Positions 35,659 to 44,608 of a DNA stretch of 64,000 bases are shown one piece after another. The stretch covers positions 78,062 to 142,061 of the forward strand of contig CAZGJZ010000011.1 of the NCBI GenBank assembly GCA_964525935.1, read 5' to 3'. The number at the start of each line of letters is the position of its first letter. The stretch's first letter is position 1. Below the pieces are notes generated by a model. That model searched no databases. It was not told the DNA's origin and saw nothing but the letters and a program-made list of their open reading frames with translations. The DNA is from UBA2377 sp964525935 (GTDB lineage: Bacteria > Verrucomicrobiota > Verrucomicrobiia > Opitutales > Opitutaceae). The position numbers and the translations under genes are program-made.

Positions 35659-35818
35659 GCAGGAAATTCGTTTGAAAATAACCCAACCAAGTAACGGCAA
35701 TGCTATTCTGCAGGATTCTGTAATAGTCTGACAACACATCCCTTCGAACCATCCATCGGCCTTCACGCTTTTCCTGAGTTGTGCTGCCTGGGATAGTTTT
35801 CCAGCCTCCGCCGGATTC
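35659..35818. promoter_or_regulatory. Divergent intergenic region, probable promoter pair
   Basis: These 160 bases lie between the starts of the minus-strand GT39 gene and the plus-strand GW/GT4 gene, and are more AT-rich than their surroundings. A TGCTATTCT (extended -10 like) lies on the plus strand near 35700 but has no good -35. The assignment rests on geometry more than motifs. Confidence 0.35.
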
Positions 35819-38029
35819 ATGCACGAAGTTCCCAACGCCACCTTGCATTTCGACCCGCCTTATCCCGGTCTCGTCGGCGGCACGATCCTGCAAGGCTGGG
35901 TCGTCGGAAAACCCGGGCATCATTACGCCGATGTGCGCGCCCGTGTGGGTGACCAGCTTTTTCCCGCAGTCCATGGCATCCCCCGCGAAGACCTCGCACA
36001 GTTTTTCAAATCTTCGCGCCGTTACCTCCTGGCCGGCTTTGCCATCACGATGACGCTCCCCGCCGGGCGTCACCGAGTGGAGCTCGATGGGCTCACCCTT
36101 GAAGGCCGGTGGGAACACCTTGATGGCACTGACTGGGAGGTGACCGCACAGGAAGCCCAGCCCGACCCTGAAGCGCGCATCCCTCTCAATGCCGACGGCA
36201 TGGGCGAAGCTCTCCGAACTATTTTACGCCGCCTCGGCAACGAATCCGCCACCCCCGATAGTCTCGCCCGCGAGGTCATCACCGGCACCGCATCCCGGCA
36301 CCATTTGCAGCATCCGCCGCGGCCGTTTCACGGACATCTGGATCAGCCGCGCACCCGGGAGCGTTCGCTCTTCGGCCGTCTGCCCATCTCTGGTTGGATG
36401 TATCACGAGGGCCTGCCGATCAAGCGTGTGCTCGCGACCACCGACCTGCAGGCCCTGCAGGAAATGAAACTCGGACGCGCAACCGAGTTTCTTGGGGAGC
36501 GCTCCGGGCATTCTCCGCGCGCCACGCATTGCGGTTACGATGGCTTCCTCGATCTGCCGGCCCAACTGCCGCAGCCGGCCAGTGTTCGCGTCTATGCAGA
36601 ACTTGAGGACGGCAGCTGGCATCTCGGTTCTGCCGCGCGTTTTAGCGAGACGGACCAGGAGTTTCTCAAGCTGGCCTATGGCCGCTTCTCGCCCGTTACC
36701 TTCTGGCGCGCCTGGCGCGCCCTCGTCCGTGCGATGCGCACCCGCGGCTGGCCCTTGCCGGATGGTCGCGGTCCCGTGATCCGGCAAGTATGGCGCGAGT
36801 ATGCCACTCAAGCGCCCCGCCGCCGCAGCCTGACCCCGATGCCCGCGCCAGTCTTCCGAAGCACCGGCGCAAAACCGCGCGTGCACCTGATCACGCATAA
36901 CCTTAACCGCGAAGGCGCGCCTTTATTCCTCCTTGAATACGCCCGCCACCTCCGCCTCGAAAGCGGAGTCGAACTGACTGTTACCAGTGGCGGTGAAGGC
37001 CCGTTGCGCGATGGGTTCGAAGCCTTGGGGGCCACGGTCGGCGTGGTCGATACCACCTCGCTCCTTAAAGCCACGACCGCCGCTGAACTTCGCTCTTTGT
37101 TGGCCGGGCTTGCCGTGAGCGTGCCTCTGGCCGACAGCTCATTGGTCGTCGCCAACACCCTTTCGGCTTGGTGGGGCGTGCACCTCGCTCATCGTGCCGC
37201 TCGACCCTCGCTCCTCTATATCCACGAAAGCACCTCACCCAACGGCTTCTTCCGCGGGCTGCTGCCCTCCGCTCCGCTCGCGATCGTGGAGAACACTTTC
37301 CGTCTCGCCAGCCGCGTCTCTTTCCTCACCACCACCACGCAACATTACTACCGCGCCCTCTCCGACGGTTCTAATTACTGCCTCAATCCCGGGTGGATCG
37401 ACCTGGCCGCCATTGACGCCTTTCGGGCCGCCCATAACCGGGCGCAACTTCGCGCCGCGCTGCATTTCCCCGCCGAACGACGACTGGTCATCAACGTCGG
37501 CACCATCTGCGAGCGCAAGGGCCAGCACCTATTCGCCCGGGCCGTGGATCTGCTGTGGGAAAACGCACCCGAGCTCGCGGCTTCCTGTGATTTCCTGATG
37601 ATCGGCGGCCGCGACACGCCCTACGACCGGGACCTCGCCCGATTTCTCACGCAGCTGAATCGCCCCAACCTGCGGGCCTTGCCGGAGTCAGGAAGAGTTT
37701 ATGACTACTACGGTGCCGCCGATCTTTTTGTCTGCTCAAGCTACGAGGAGTCCTTCCCCCGCGTCGTGTTGGAAGCCATGGCCTTTGCGCTGCCGATCGT
37801 GAGCACCGCGGTGCACGGTATTCCTGAGATGGCGCGACCTGATCGCGAAGCCCTGCTCGTGCCAGCCGGAAACTCGGCCGCCCTGGCGGCGGCCTTGCGG
37901 TGCCTGCTCGCCGAACCCGCGAAAGGCCGCGCGCTGGCCGATTCCGCCCGGGCTCGTATCAGCGAATTCGATCTGCGCTCCGTGCTGCCACGCCACTTGC
38001 AACTCGCTCGGTCGCTCGCTCCGTTTTGA
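35819..38029 (+). CDS. GW-module glycosyltransferase family 4
   Basis: A 736-residue protein. GW module 1 is at about residues 5-105 (TILQGWVVGKPG, IPREDLAQFFKSSR, LAGFAITM) and module 2 at about 185-285 (LPISGWMYHEG, YDGFLDLP, YAELEDGS), with the linker PFHGHLDQP between. Its first module is closest to that of the gene at 44609 (GWIVGKPG, FKSSR). GT4 (about 345-735) has NLNREGAPLFLLEYARHL, IHESTSPNGFF, TICERKGQHLF and E-x7-E in EESFPRVVLEAMAFA. It is expected to act in the cytoplasm. It ends only ten bases from the stop of the convergent GT39 gene. Confidence 0.9.
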   Translation: MHEVPNATLHFDPPYPGLVGGTILQGWVVGKPGHHYADVRARVGDQLFPAVHGIPREDLAQFFKSSRRYLLAGFAITMTLPAGRHRVELDGLTLEGRWEHLDGTDWEVTAQEAQPDPEARIPLNADGMGEALRTILRRLGNESATPDSLAREVITGTASRHHLQHPPRPFHGHLDQPRTRERSLFGRLPISGWMYHEGLPIKRVLATTDLQALQEMKLGRATEFLGERSGHSPRATHCGYDGFLDLPAQLPQPASVRVYAELEDGSWHLGSAARFSETDQEFLKLAYGRFSPVTFWRAWRALVRAMRTRGWPLPDGRGPVIRQVWREYATQAPRRRSLTPMPAPVFRSTGAKPRVHLITHNLNREGAPLFLLEYARHLRLESGVELTVTSGGEGPLRDGFEALGATVGVVDTTSLLKATTAAELRSLLAGLAVSVPLADSSLVVANTLSAWWGVHLAHRAARPSLLYIHESTSPNGFFRGLLPSAPLAIVENTFRLASRVSFLTTTTQHYYRALSDGSNYCLNPGWIDLAAIDAFRAAHNRAQLRAALHFPAERRLVINVGTICERKGQHLFARAVDLLWENAPELAASCDFLMIGGRDTPYDRDLARFLTQLNRPNLRALPESGRVYDYYGAADLFVCSSYEESFPRVVLEAMAFALPIVSTAVHGIPEMARPDREALLVPAGNSAALAAALRCLLAEPAKGRALADSARARISEFDLRSVLPRHLQLARSLAPF

Positions 38030-38039
38030 ACGTCGCGAT

Positions 38040-40142
38040 CTATTTCACCTCGATTTTGACCCAATAGGACCAATCGAAGGCCGCGCTGCCGCCGGGGCGC
38101 GTGGAAAATCGCAACGTCTCGCCGGGCCGCGGAGTGTAGGCGACAACCACGTGCTGATCCCCGCGATCTTCGGAATTTTGCCCGGGATCCAACAGACGGC
38201 GGTAGATACGCCGCTCACTACCGTCGGGCAATTCGCCCCAGATACTGAAATCCACGCCATCCGTTCGGTCTCCATCCCGTTGATAGGCTTCCGGGATGAT
38301 GCCGTAGATCCACTCAATGCGTGTGGCATCTCTGGGCGGCTCCAACCATATGTCGGCGCTGGCATGCGCCAGAATGACCGAATCACTCTCGCGTCCCTGA
38401 CGAGCCGCCTCGCCGAACAGAAATCGCATTTGATAGGGAATCGGCACAATTCCCTTCAGTTCATTCCGCCCAATCGCAGGCGTAACCGGCTTTGATTTTT
38501 GGCGCGCATCTTCGTCCACCGCCGCATGCACGATGATTTCAGGATAGCGCACTTTATCCCGCAGCCCGGCACGAACGGCCGCAGCACATGACCGCGCCAC
38601 ATAAACGTCCACATTGGCCCAGGAAAACGTTGGCTTGCTTTCAACCAAATCAAACCGCGCCGCGGCCAGGTTGATGAAATCGGCGTTCGTTCGCAGTTTT
38701 CCGTGCACGACCAGTGCCGATACATTCTCATCCGCCAAGTCCTGAAAGGCGCGTCGCAGGTATGGCTTGTCGAATTCCAACCCATTGCGCACCAGGAGCG
38801 CTTTGCGTTGGGCATAATAAGGCGTTGGCGCCGCCCAATCTGAGCCCGCTTCAACGAGCACGGAATTAACCGGCGTAAGTTCGCGCAAGACGGTGGTGAA
38901 AGGCCGGTCGCCATCGAAAACTATGCTCTGTTCCTGATAATAATCCCTGCGATACGCGTCCACTTGCGCCGCAAAAGGCGCGAGTAGTATCAGCACTGCG
39001 AGCCAGCGCGGCACCCGCGAATCCCACACACCCAGCAGCACATAACCCAATGCCGCGAGCAGAAAGACCGCACAGGAATAATAATAGTAATCCTGATGGG
39101 CATAAGCGAAAGGGAACAAAAACTGCGCCGCAAAGAATAGCGCCCCGAGGATCAGCACCCGCCCGCGTATCGCAGGGAGCGCGAACCCCAAGAGTAATCC
39201 GCCGCCAATCACCCAGCGCGACATCATCGACTGCTCCCAGCATTTAAGCCAGAAGCCCCACACCTCGGTTGAGCAAATGGCCTTGAAATCAAGCAACCCC
39301 CAATTGCCCTGTGCGAGCGCCTTGGAGGCAAAAATCCAGGCCGACGGATGCGCCTCCTTGATCGGATCGGTATAGGCCACCCACCATCGCAACAGTCCCA
39401 ATGCAATGGCTACAGTAGCCAGACCCCAAAGCGCCGTCGCCAAGGGGCGACGCCACCCCGACCACGAGCGCAGGTCGCACCACAACAGCCAGGCGCCGTA
39501 GGCTGCGCCTGGAATCATCCACACCGCAAACATCGCGCTCTTGACCAACACGGCCAAGGTGCCTGCGACGATCGCCAGCACCAGCCACGGCCAGCGCCTC
39601 GAGTCCATTGTCCGCACAAATGCCACCAGCCACCATACACTGGCCAACCATGCCAGCGAATCCATCAGGAAGGCCCGGCTATAGAATATATATACGGGCG
39701 CGCTGACGATCAGCGCCAAGGGCAAAAGCCGTCGCGGCCGCGTCAAACCCAGACGCCCTAGCAACAACCATATTGCCGGCAGGGTAAGATAAAAACAGGA
39801 AGCCGAAAGGGTGCGCGCCGCCACATGATGCGACCACCCCGTCGCCCGGCTCAACCACACCACCGCCCATTCGTAAACCGGCACCTCCAAGAGATTGGAG
39901 ACCCACGGTTTCCCCAAGATCGGCGTTTCATAGAGCAGTGAAAAATTGTCATCTTTGTCGATGTAGTAGGATATGATCGCGGTCTGCGTCTGCCGGAACT
40001 CATGTCCGACCAGATAGCCCATCGTCCAATGGTAGGTGACGCCATAGACGCTGTAACCCAGCGCGAAGATAAAAAGCAGCCCAAGACACCAAGTCTCGCG
40101 CGATGCCAAAGTTTTAGGGGAGGTAAGGCGAGACTGGTTCAC
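38040..40142 (-). CDS. GT39-type membrane glycosyltransferase with C-terminal TDG/DRG/DW module
   Basis: About 700 residues from GTG 40142, which overlaps the upstream minus-strand gene's stop as GTGA; an ATG at 40172 would overlap it by 34 bases. The layout is as in the gene at 33577: VGHEFRQTQTAIISYYID, FSLLYETPILGKPW, VYEWAVVWLSRATGW, FYSRAFLMDSLAW, about ten membrane helices, then a soluble C-terminal region. The module ends the protein (RTDGVDFSIW, LDPGQNSEDRGDQ, FDWSYWVKIEVK). It forms a two-gene minus-strand operon with the next gene, its closest relative. Confidence 0.88.
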   Translation of the reverse strand: MNQSRLTSPKTLASRETWCLGLLFIFALGYSVYGVTYHWTMGYLVGHEFRQTQTAIISYYIDKDDNFSLLYETPILGKPWVSNLLEVPVYEWAVVWLSRATGWSHHVAARTLSASCFYLTLPAIWLLLGRLGLTRPRRLLPLALIVSAPVYIFYSRAFLMDSLAWLASVWWLVAFVRTMDSRRWPWLVLAIVAGTLAVLVKSAMFAVWMIPGAAYGAWLLWCDLRSWSGWRRPLATALWGLATVAIALGLLRWWVAYTDPIKEAHPSAWIFASKALAQGNWGLLDFKAICSTEVWGFWLKCWEQSMMSRWVIGGGLLLGFALPAIRGRVLILGALFFAAQFLFPFAYAHQDYYYYSCAVFLLAALGYVLLGVWDSRVPRWLAVLILLAPFAAQVDAYRRDYYQEQSIVFDGDRPFTTVLRELTPVNSVLVEAGSDWAAPTPYYAQRKALLVRNGLEFDKPYLRRAFQDLADENVSALVVHGKLRTNADFINLAAARFDLVESKPTFSWANVDVYVARSCAAAVRAGLRDKVRYPEIIVHAAVDEDARQKSKPVTPAIGRNELKGIVPIPYQMRFLFGEAARQGRESDSVILAHASADIWLEPPRDATRIEWIYGIIPEAYQRDGDRTDGVDFSIWGELPDGSERRIYRRLLDPGQNSEDRGDQHVVVAYTPRPGETLRFSTRPGGSAAFDWSYWVKIEVK

Positions 40143-42262
40143 TGCACTTTGATGGTAGCCGTATATGTCCAATCAAAGGCCGAAGTTCCGTTCGGCCGCG
40201 TGGAGAATCGCAGGTTTTCTTCCGGCAGGGGCACATAAGGGACGATGGCCTGCTGCCCACCCCGGTCAGCCGGATTGGCGAAAGGGTCGAGCAAGCGGCG
40301 GTAGAGCAGCCGCGTGGGCCCGTCGGGCAACTCACCGTAAATGAGAAATTCGACTCCGTCCGTGTGCTCGTTAGGGTTCGCAAAGGCGCTATCAAACATT
40401 CCGTAAGCCCATGTGATCTGCTTCGTGTTGGCCGGCGGCTTGATCCACAGATCGGACTCAGGGTGCGCCGACAACACAGCCTTGTTGTTGAATTCAAACC
40501 AGCCCAGACCAAATTGAAACGCCACCTGATAAGGCGCCGGCTCAATATTTTGGAATTCATTTTTGCCCTGCTCCGGCGAGATTGCGACCCGCTCATTATC
40601 TTTCATTTCCGTCAGAACATTCGCCGGCAATTTCAATTCCGGATATCGGCTCCGGTCCCGCAGGCGAAGCTGGATCAACTTGGCATAGGGCCTGGAAATA
40701 TAAATGTCGGCCGTGGTGTATGAAAAAGTGGGCCCCGAAGCATCCATGTTAAGCCGCGCTGTCGCAAACTCGACAAAACCCCGGTTGGAACGGACCTTGT
40801 CCACTACCACCAGCGCCGACACCTCTTCATCCGCCAGTTCGCTGAAAGCGCGCTCCAGGTAGGGCCGGTCATATTCGAGGCCATTGCGAATCATGAGCGC
40901 TTTGCGCTGGGCATAAAGCGGCGTCATTGCCGCCCAGTCCGCCCCAGCCACGACAATCACCGAATGCTTCGGCGTGGAATTCCGCAGCACATCGGTGAAC
41001 GGATACCCTCCTGTATGCCAGATCGCCTGTCCCACGCGGTAATCCTGCCAATAAGCCCGAACCTGCGCGGCGAACGGCACCGCCACCGCCAGCAGCACGA
41101 CCCAGCGCGGCAACCGCGAATCCATCAAGCCCAGCAGCGTAAAGCCCACCGCTACGCACAAAAATGCCGCACACGCGTAATAATAATAATCCTGATAAGC
41201 ATACGCGAAGGGGAACAGCAGTTGGGCGATGAAGAACGCGCCTCCCGCTCCCAGCACGTGCCAGCGCACGGTGGGCAGGCACAGCCCCGCGATCAACCAA
41301 ACCCCAATCACCCAGCGCGACATGATGGCTTGCTCCCAACACTGCATCAGCAATCGCCAGACTCCACCTCCAATAATCGCCTTGAGATCAAACAAGCCCC
41401 AGTTGCCCAGCGCGAGGTTCTTCGAGGTAAATATCCACGCGGAAGCATGCGCCGCCTTGATTGGATCGGTGTAGGCGATCCACGCCCGCAAGAAACCAAA
41501 CGCCACCACCACCGTCGCCAGCCCCCATAAAATCGTCGCCAGCGGACGCCGCCAGCCTTCCCGCGCGCGGAGGTCACACCACAACAGCCAGGCGCCATAG
41601 CCGGCCCCCGGCACAAGCCACGCGGCCCAGACCGCACTCTTGATCAAGGTCGCAACCGTGCCCGCGACTATCGCCAGCGCCAGCCATGGCCAGCGCCGTG
41701 TGTCCATCGTCCGCACGAACGCCGCCAGCCACCACGCGCTGCACATCAGCGCCATCGAATCCATCAAAAATGCCCGCGAATAATAGATATACACCGGCGC
41801 ACTCAGGATCAACGCCAGTGGGAGCAGCCGGCGCACCCGCGGCACACCCAGCCGCCCAAGCAGGAGCCAGACCGCCGGTAGCGTCAGATAAAAACACGTC
41901 GCCGTGATGGTGCGTGCCGCCACCACGTGCGGCCAGCCCGTCGCCCGGCTTAAACCAACTACCGCCCACTCGTAAAATGGCACCTCCAGCAAGACCGCCG
42001 CCCACGGCTTGCCGACGATCGGGGTTTCGTAGCGCAGTGAAAAATTGTTATCCTTGTCGATATAGTAGGAAGTGATCGCCGTCTGCGCCTGGCGAAATTC
42101 ATGGCCCGACATGAAGCCCATCGTCCAATGATAGCTGATATTCCATCCGCTGTAGATTACGGCGGCGGTAAAAAGCAAAACCAAGAATACGCTTTCGCGG
42201 CGGGAAACGACCTGGACTGGCATGCCTTTCCAAAAATAGCCGGTAAACAGGGGGAGCAACAT
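40139..42262 (-). CDS. GT39-type membrane glycosyltransferase with C-terminal TDG/DRG/DW module
   Basis: A 707-residue protein. ATG 42262 has AGGA seven bases upstream; ATG 42223 is an alternative. It has MSGHEFRQAQTAITSYYID, FSLRYETPIVGKPW, FYEWAVVGLSRATGW and YYSRAFLMDSMALM, then about ten membrane helices and a soluble C-terminus. The terminal module reads HTDGVEFLIYGELPDG, LYRRLLDPFANPADRGGQ, FDWTYTATI. It is the first gene of a minus-strand pair and probably arose by tandem duplication with the gene at 38040. A sugar transferase using a polyprenyl-phosphate donor is the likely role. Confidence 0.88.
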   Translation of the reverse strand: MLLPLFTGYFWKGMPVQVVSRRESVFLVLLFTAAVIYSGWNISYHWTMGFMSGHEFRQAQTAITSYYIDKDNNFSLRYETPIVGKPWAAVLLEVPFYEWAVVGLSRATGWPHVVAARTITATCFYLTLPAVWLLLGRLGVPRVRRLLPLALILSAPVYIYYSRAFLMDSMALMCSAWWLAAFVRTMDTRRWPWLALAIVAGTVATLIKSAVWAAWLVPGAGYGAWLLWCDLRAREGWRRPLATILWGLATVVVAFGFLRAWIAYTDPIKAAHASAWIFTSKNLALGNWGLFDLKAIIGGGVWRLLMQCWEQAIMSRWVIGVWLIAGLCLPTVRWHVLGAGGAFFIAQLLFPFAYAYQDYYYYACAAFLCVAVGFTLLGLMDSRLPRWVVLLAVAVPFAAQVRAYWQDYRVGQAIWHTGGYPFTDVLRNSTPKHSVIVVAGADWAAMTPLYAQRKALMIRNGLEYDRPYLERAFSELADEEVSALVVVDKVRSNRGFVEFATARLNMDASGPTFSYTTADIYISRPYAKLIQLRLRDRSRYPELKLPANVLTEMKDNERVAISPEQGKNEFQNIEPAPYQVAFQFGLGWFEFNNKAVLSAHPESDLWIKPPANTKQITWAYGMFDSAFANPNEHTDGVEFLIYGELPDGPTRLLYRRLLDPFANPADRGGQQAIVPYVPLPEENLRFSTRPNGTSAFDWTYTATIKVQ

Positions 42263-42353
42263 CTATTCATCCTGCGACAGCTGCCGCGGCCAAACCCGCT
42301 ACCGCTACCTTAACATTGACTGCCCTTGTGCGTTGGCGTGCCTTGACGTCCCA
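42263..42353. promoter_or_regulatory. Divergent intergenic region, probable promoter pair
   Basis: These 91 bases lie between the minus-strand GT39 pair and the plus-strand run that continues to 63359. A ribosome-binding AGGA for the minus gene is present. Promoter hexamers are not clear enough to mark. Confidence 0.35.
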
Positions 42354-44606
42354 ATGATCATCGAGACCCCTCAGTGGAAGCTCGCCGTCGAGGTGCATCC
42401 GGAAGGCTGGCGCTTTCCCGCCGGTGGCACCTGGCTGGCCGGCTGGCTGTGGTCGTCGCAAAACCGCGTAACCTCGGATCTTCGCGCCTGGGTCGATGGC
42501 CGCTGTTTTCTGGCCAATTGGGGCCTGCCCAAACCCGGACTCGACGAAGTTTACCTTAAACACCCCGGCCCACCTTATCTCGGCTTCACGCTGCTGCTCG
42601 AGCCTCACGCCGGCGCAGCGTTGCTCCGCATCGAAGTGCGCGACCAAACCAATCATTGGACGGAAATTTTTCGCACGCCAATCACCGTAGCTCCCGCGGC
42701 ACAGGGTTACCCGCCCGCCCCCAGTTTCGCTCAATTACTGCCGACCCTCGTCAATCCGCTGCTTCGCCTCCAACTGCAACGGCCGACCGTCGCACTCGCC
42801 GCGCTGGCCGATGAGATTTTTTCCGGCGCCGTCTCCGAACCTTGTGACTCCCTGCCCAACCCGCCGTTCTTCGGCGCACTCGAGGCGCCCCGCGAAATTG
42901 GCTGGGTGCGCTACGGGCGGCTTTCCATCACAGGCTGGCTTGCGCATCGCGAACACCGTGTCATCCGCGTGACCGCGATGGTTGATCCCCTGCTTGAGAG
43001 CGCCCTGCTCTACGGTCTGCCCCGCACCGACCTCCAAGCCGAAACCGCTTTCACGGATCTCGTCGGCCTGAAAAACTCCGCTTTCGTCGGCCACGTGGAT
43101 CTGCCTGCCGACACCGCCGTCCCTGTCCTGCTTAAAATTTTTGCCGAGCTTGATAACGGTGAAAAACATTTCGTCTTCGCCCGCCGCTTCACTCCGCGGA
43201 TCCTGGCCGGCGCCGAACCTCCGCTGCCCATCGTTTCCCTGCGCACCTTTGCCTGTGCCGCACGCGAGCTCCAAGCCTCCGCGCGACGGCACGGCCGGGT
43301 GCTTGGGGGCTGGCGGGCACGCTGGCCCGCCCTCAAGGCCGCGTGGCGCGCCTTTGCCGCGGAGGCGCCGCGGCGCAACGACCGCGCCCGGCTTGCGTCC
43401 GAGCCGTCCGCCAGCGCTGCATTCCCTGATCCGCTGCGCGTGCTTGTGGTTACCCACAATCTCAATTTCGAGGGCGCTCCGTGGTTTATCTTCGAACTGG
43501 CTCGCCATTTTGCCCTCCAGCCGGGGGTCAGTGTCCGCGTCGTTTCACCGCAAGAAGGTCCGATGCGGCGCGTGTTCACCGCCGCCGGCATGTCCGTCGA
43601 AGTCATCGATGTGACACCCGCCATCGCCGCCAAATCCGCCGACGAGTTTCACGATCGTCTCGCCACCGCCACAGCCGTGCTGCCTTGGGACGAAACCGAT
43701 CTCGTGATCGCCAACACGATGGTCTCTTTCTGGGCCATCCATGCCGCACGCGCCGCCGGCAAGCCTTCGTTGCTTTACGTGCACGAAAGCGCCGCCATCA
43801 ATCGCTTCTTCAAACTCGACTACGCCCCCTCGCTCTTCCCGGTAATCGAAGCCGCCTTCCGGTTGGCCGGCCGCGTCGTATTCACCGCCGACTCCTCCCG
43901 TCGTGTCTTCGCCCCGCTCGGCGACCAGGGTAACTTTGTGCTGTTACCCAGCTGGGTCGACGCCGGCCGCGTCGATACGTTTGTCGCTGCCAATCCCCCC
44001 GCTGATCTCCGGCGCAAGCATGGCCTCGATCCTGACGCCACGCTCGTCATCAACATCGGCTCCGTCTGCGAACGCAAAGGCCAGCACGTCTTCATCCAAG
44101 CCGTCGCACTCCTCAAGGCCGGCCTCGCCGAGGCCTGGCCGGGCCGCAAGATTCAGTTCCTCATGGTCGGCGCGCGTCCCGGGCTGTTCCTCGACACGTT
44201 GCAGGAAGAGATCACCCGACTTGGCGTCAACGACCTCGCCAGATTTCTGCCCGAGACCGGAGAAGTCTTCGATTTCTATCAACTCGCTGACATCTTCGCG
44301 TGCACGAGCTTTGAGGAATCATTCCCGCGCGTGCTGCTCGAGTCGGCCGCATTTCGTCGCCTCATCGTCTCAACCAACGTCAATGGCATCGCCGAGATGA
44401 TTGCTGCGGACGAAGCTTGGCTCGTGCCGCCAGGCGACCGCTACCGGCTTGCCGAGGCACTCAAATGCGCCCTCGCCGCCCACTTTGCCGGCGACCGCAC
44501 CCGGCCGGAAAAAGCCCGCGCATCCGTGCTGAGTAACTACCATGAGGCCCGCTCCCTGCCGCGCCACTACCGGCTCGCCCGCTCCGTGGCCGCCAGCCGC
44601 GCCTGA
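42354..44606 (+). CDS. GW-module glycosyltransferase family 4
   Basis: About 750 residues from ATG 42354; a TTG at 42333 is less likely. GW module 1 is at about residues 5-110 (TWLAGWLWSSQ, LPKPG, YLGFTLLLEP) and module 2 at 185-275 (LSITGWLAHRE, LPRTD, FVGHVDLP, FAELDNGEKH), with the linker PPFFGALEAP between. GT4 (about 355-745) has NLNFEGAPWFIFELARHF, VHESAAINRFF, SVCERKGQHVF and E-x7-E in EESFPRVLLESAAFR. It resembles the GT4 domains of the genes at 27415 and 46514. It is probably cytoplasmic and works on the lipid-linked chain. The next gene starts two bases after the stop. Confidence 0.9.
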   Translation: MIIETPQWKLAVEVHPEGWRFPAGGTWLAGWLWSSQNRVTSDLRAWVDGRCFLANWGLPKPGLDEVYLKHPGPPYLGFTLLLEPHAGAALLRIEVRDQTNHWTEIFRTPITVAPAAQGYPPAPSFAQLLPTLVNPLLRLQLQRPTVALAALADEIFSGAVSEPCDSLPNPPFFGALEAPREIGWVRYGRLSITGWLAHREHRVIRVTAMVDPLLESALLYGLPRTDLQAETAFTDLVGLKNSAFVGHVDLPADTAVPVLLKIFAELDNGEKHFVFARRFTPRILAGAEPPLPIVSLRTFACAARELQASARRHGRVLGGWRARWPALKAAWRAFAAEAPRRNDRARLASEPSASAAFPDPLRVLVVTHNLNFEGAPWFIFELARHFALQPGVSVRVVSPQEGPMRRVFTAAGMSVEVIDVTPAIAAKSADEFHDRLATATAVLPWDETDLVIANTMVSFWAIHAARAAGKPSLLYVHESAAINRFFKLDYAPSLFPVIEAAFRLAGRVVFTADSSRRVFAPLGDQGNFVLLPSWVDAGRVDTFVAANPPADLRRKHGLDPDATLVINIGSVCERKGQHVFIQAVALLKAGLAEAWPGRKIQFLMVGARPGLFLDTLQEEITRLGVNDLARFLPETGEVFDFYQLADIFACTSFEESFPRVLLESAAFRRLIVSTNVNGIAEMIAADEAWLVPPGDRYRLAEALKCALAAHFAGDRTRPEKARASVLSNYHEARSLPRHYRLARSVAASRA

Positions 44607-44608
44607 CT

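Noticed and set aside
35659..35841. Longer start for the GT39 gene ending at 33577
   Set aside because: The extra 61 residues would overlap the divergent GW/GT4 gene and include no membrane-protein-like signal; ATG 35658 precedes the first helix directly.
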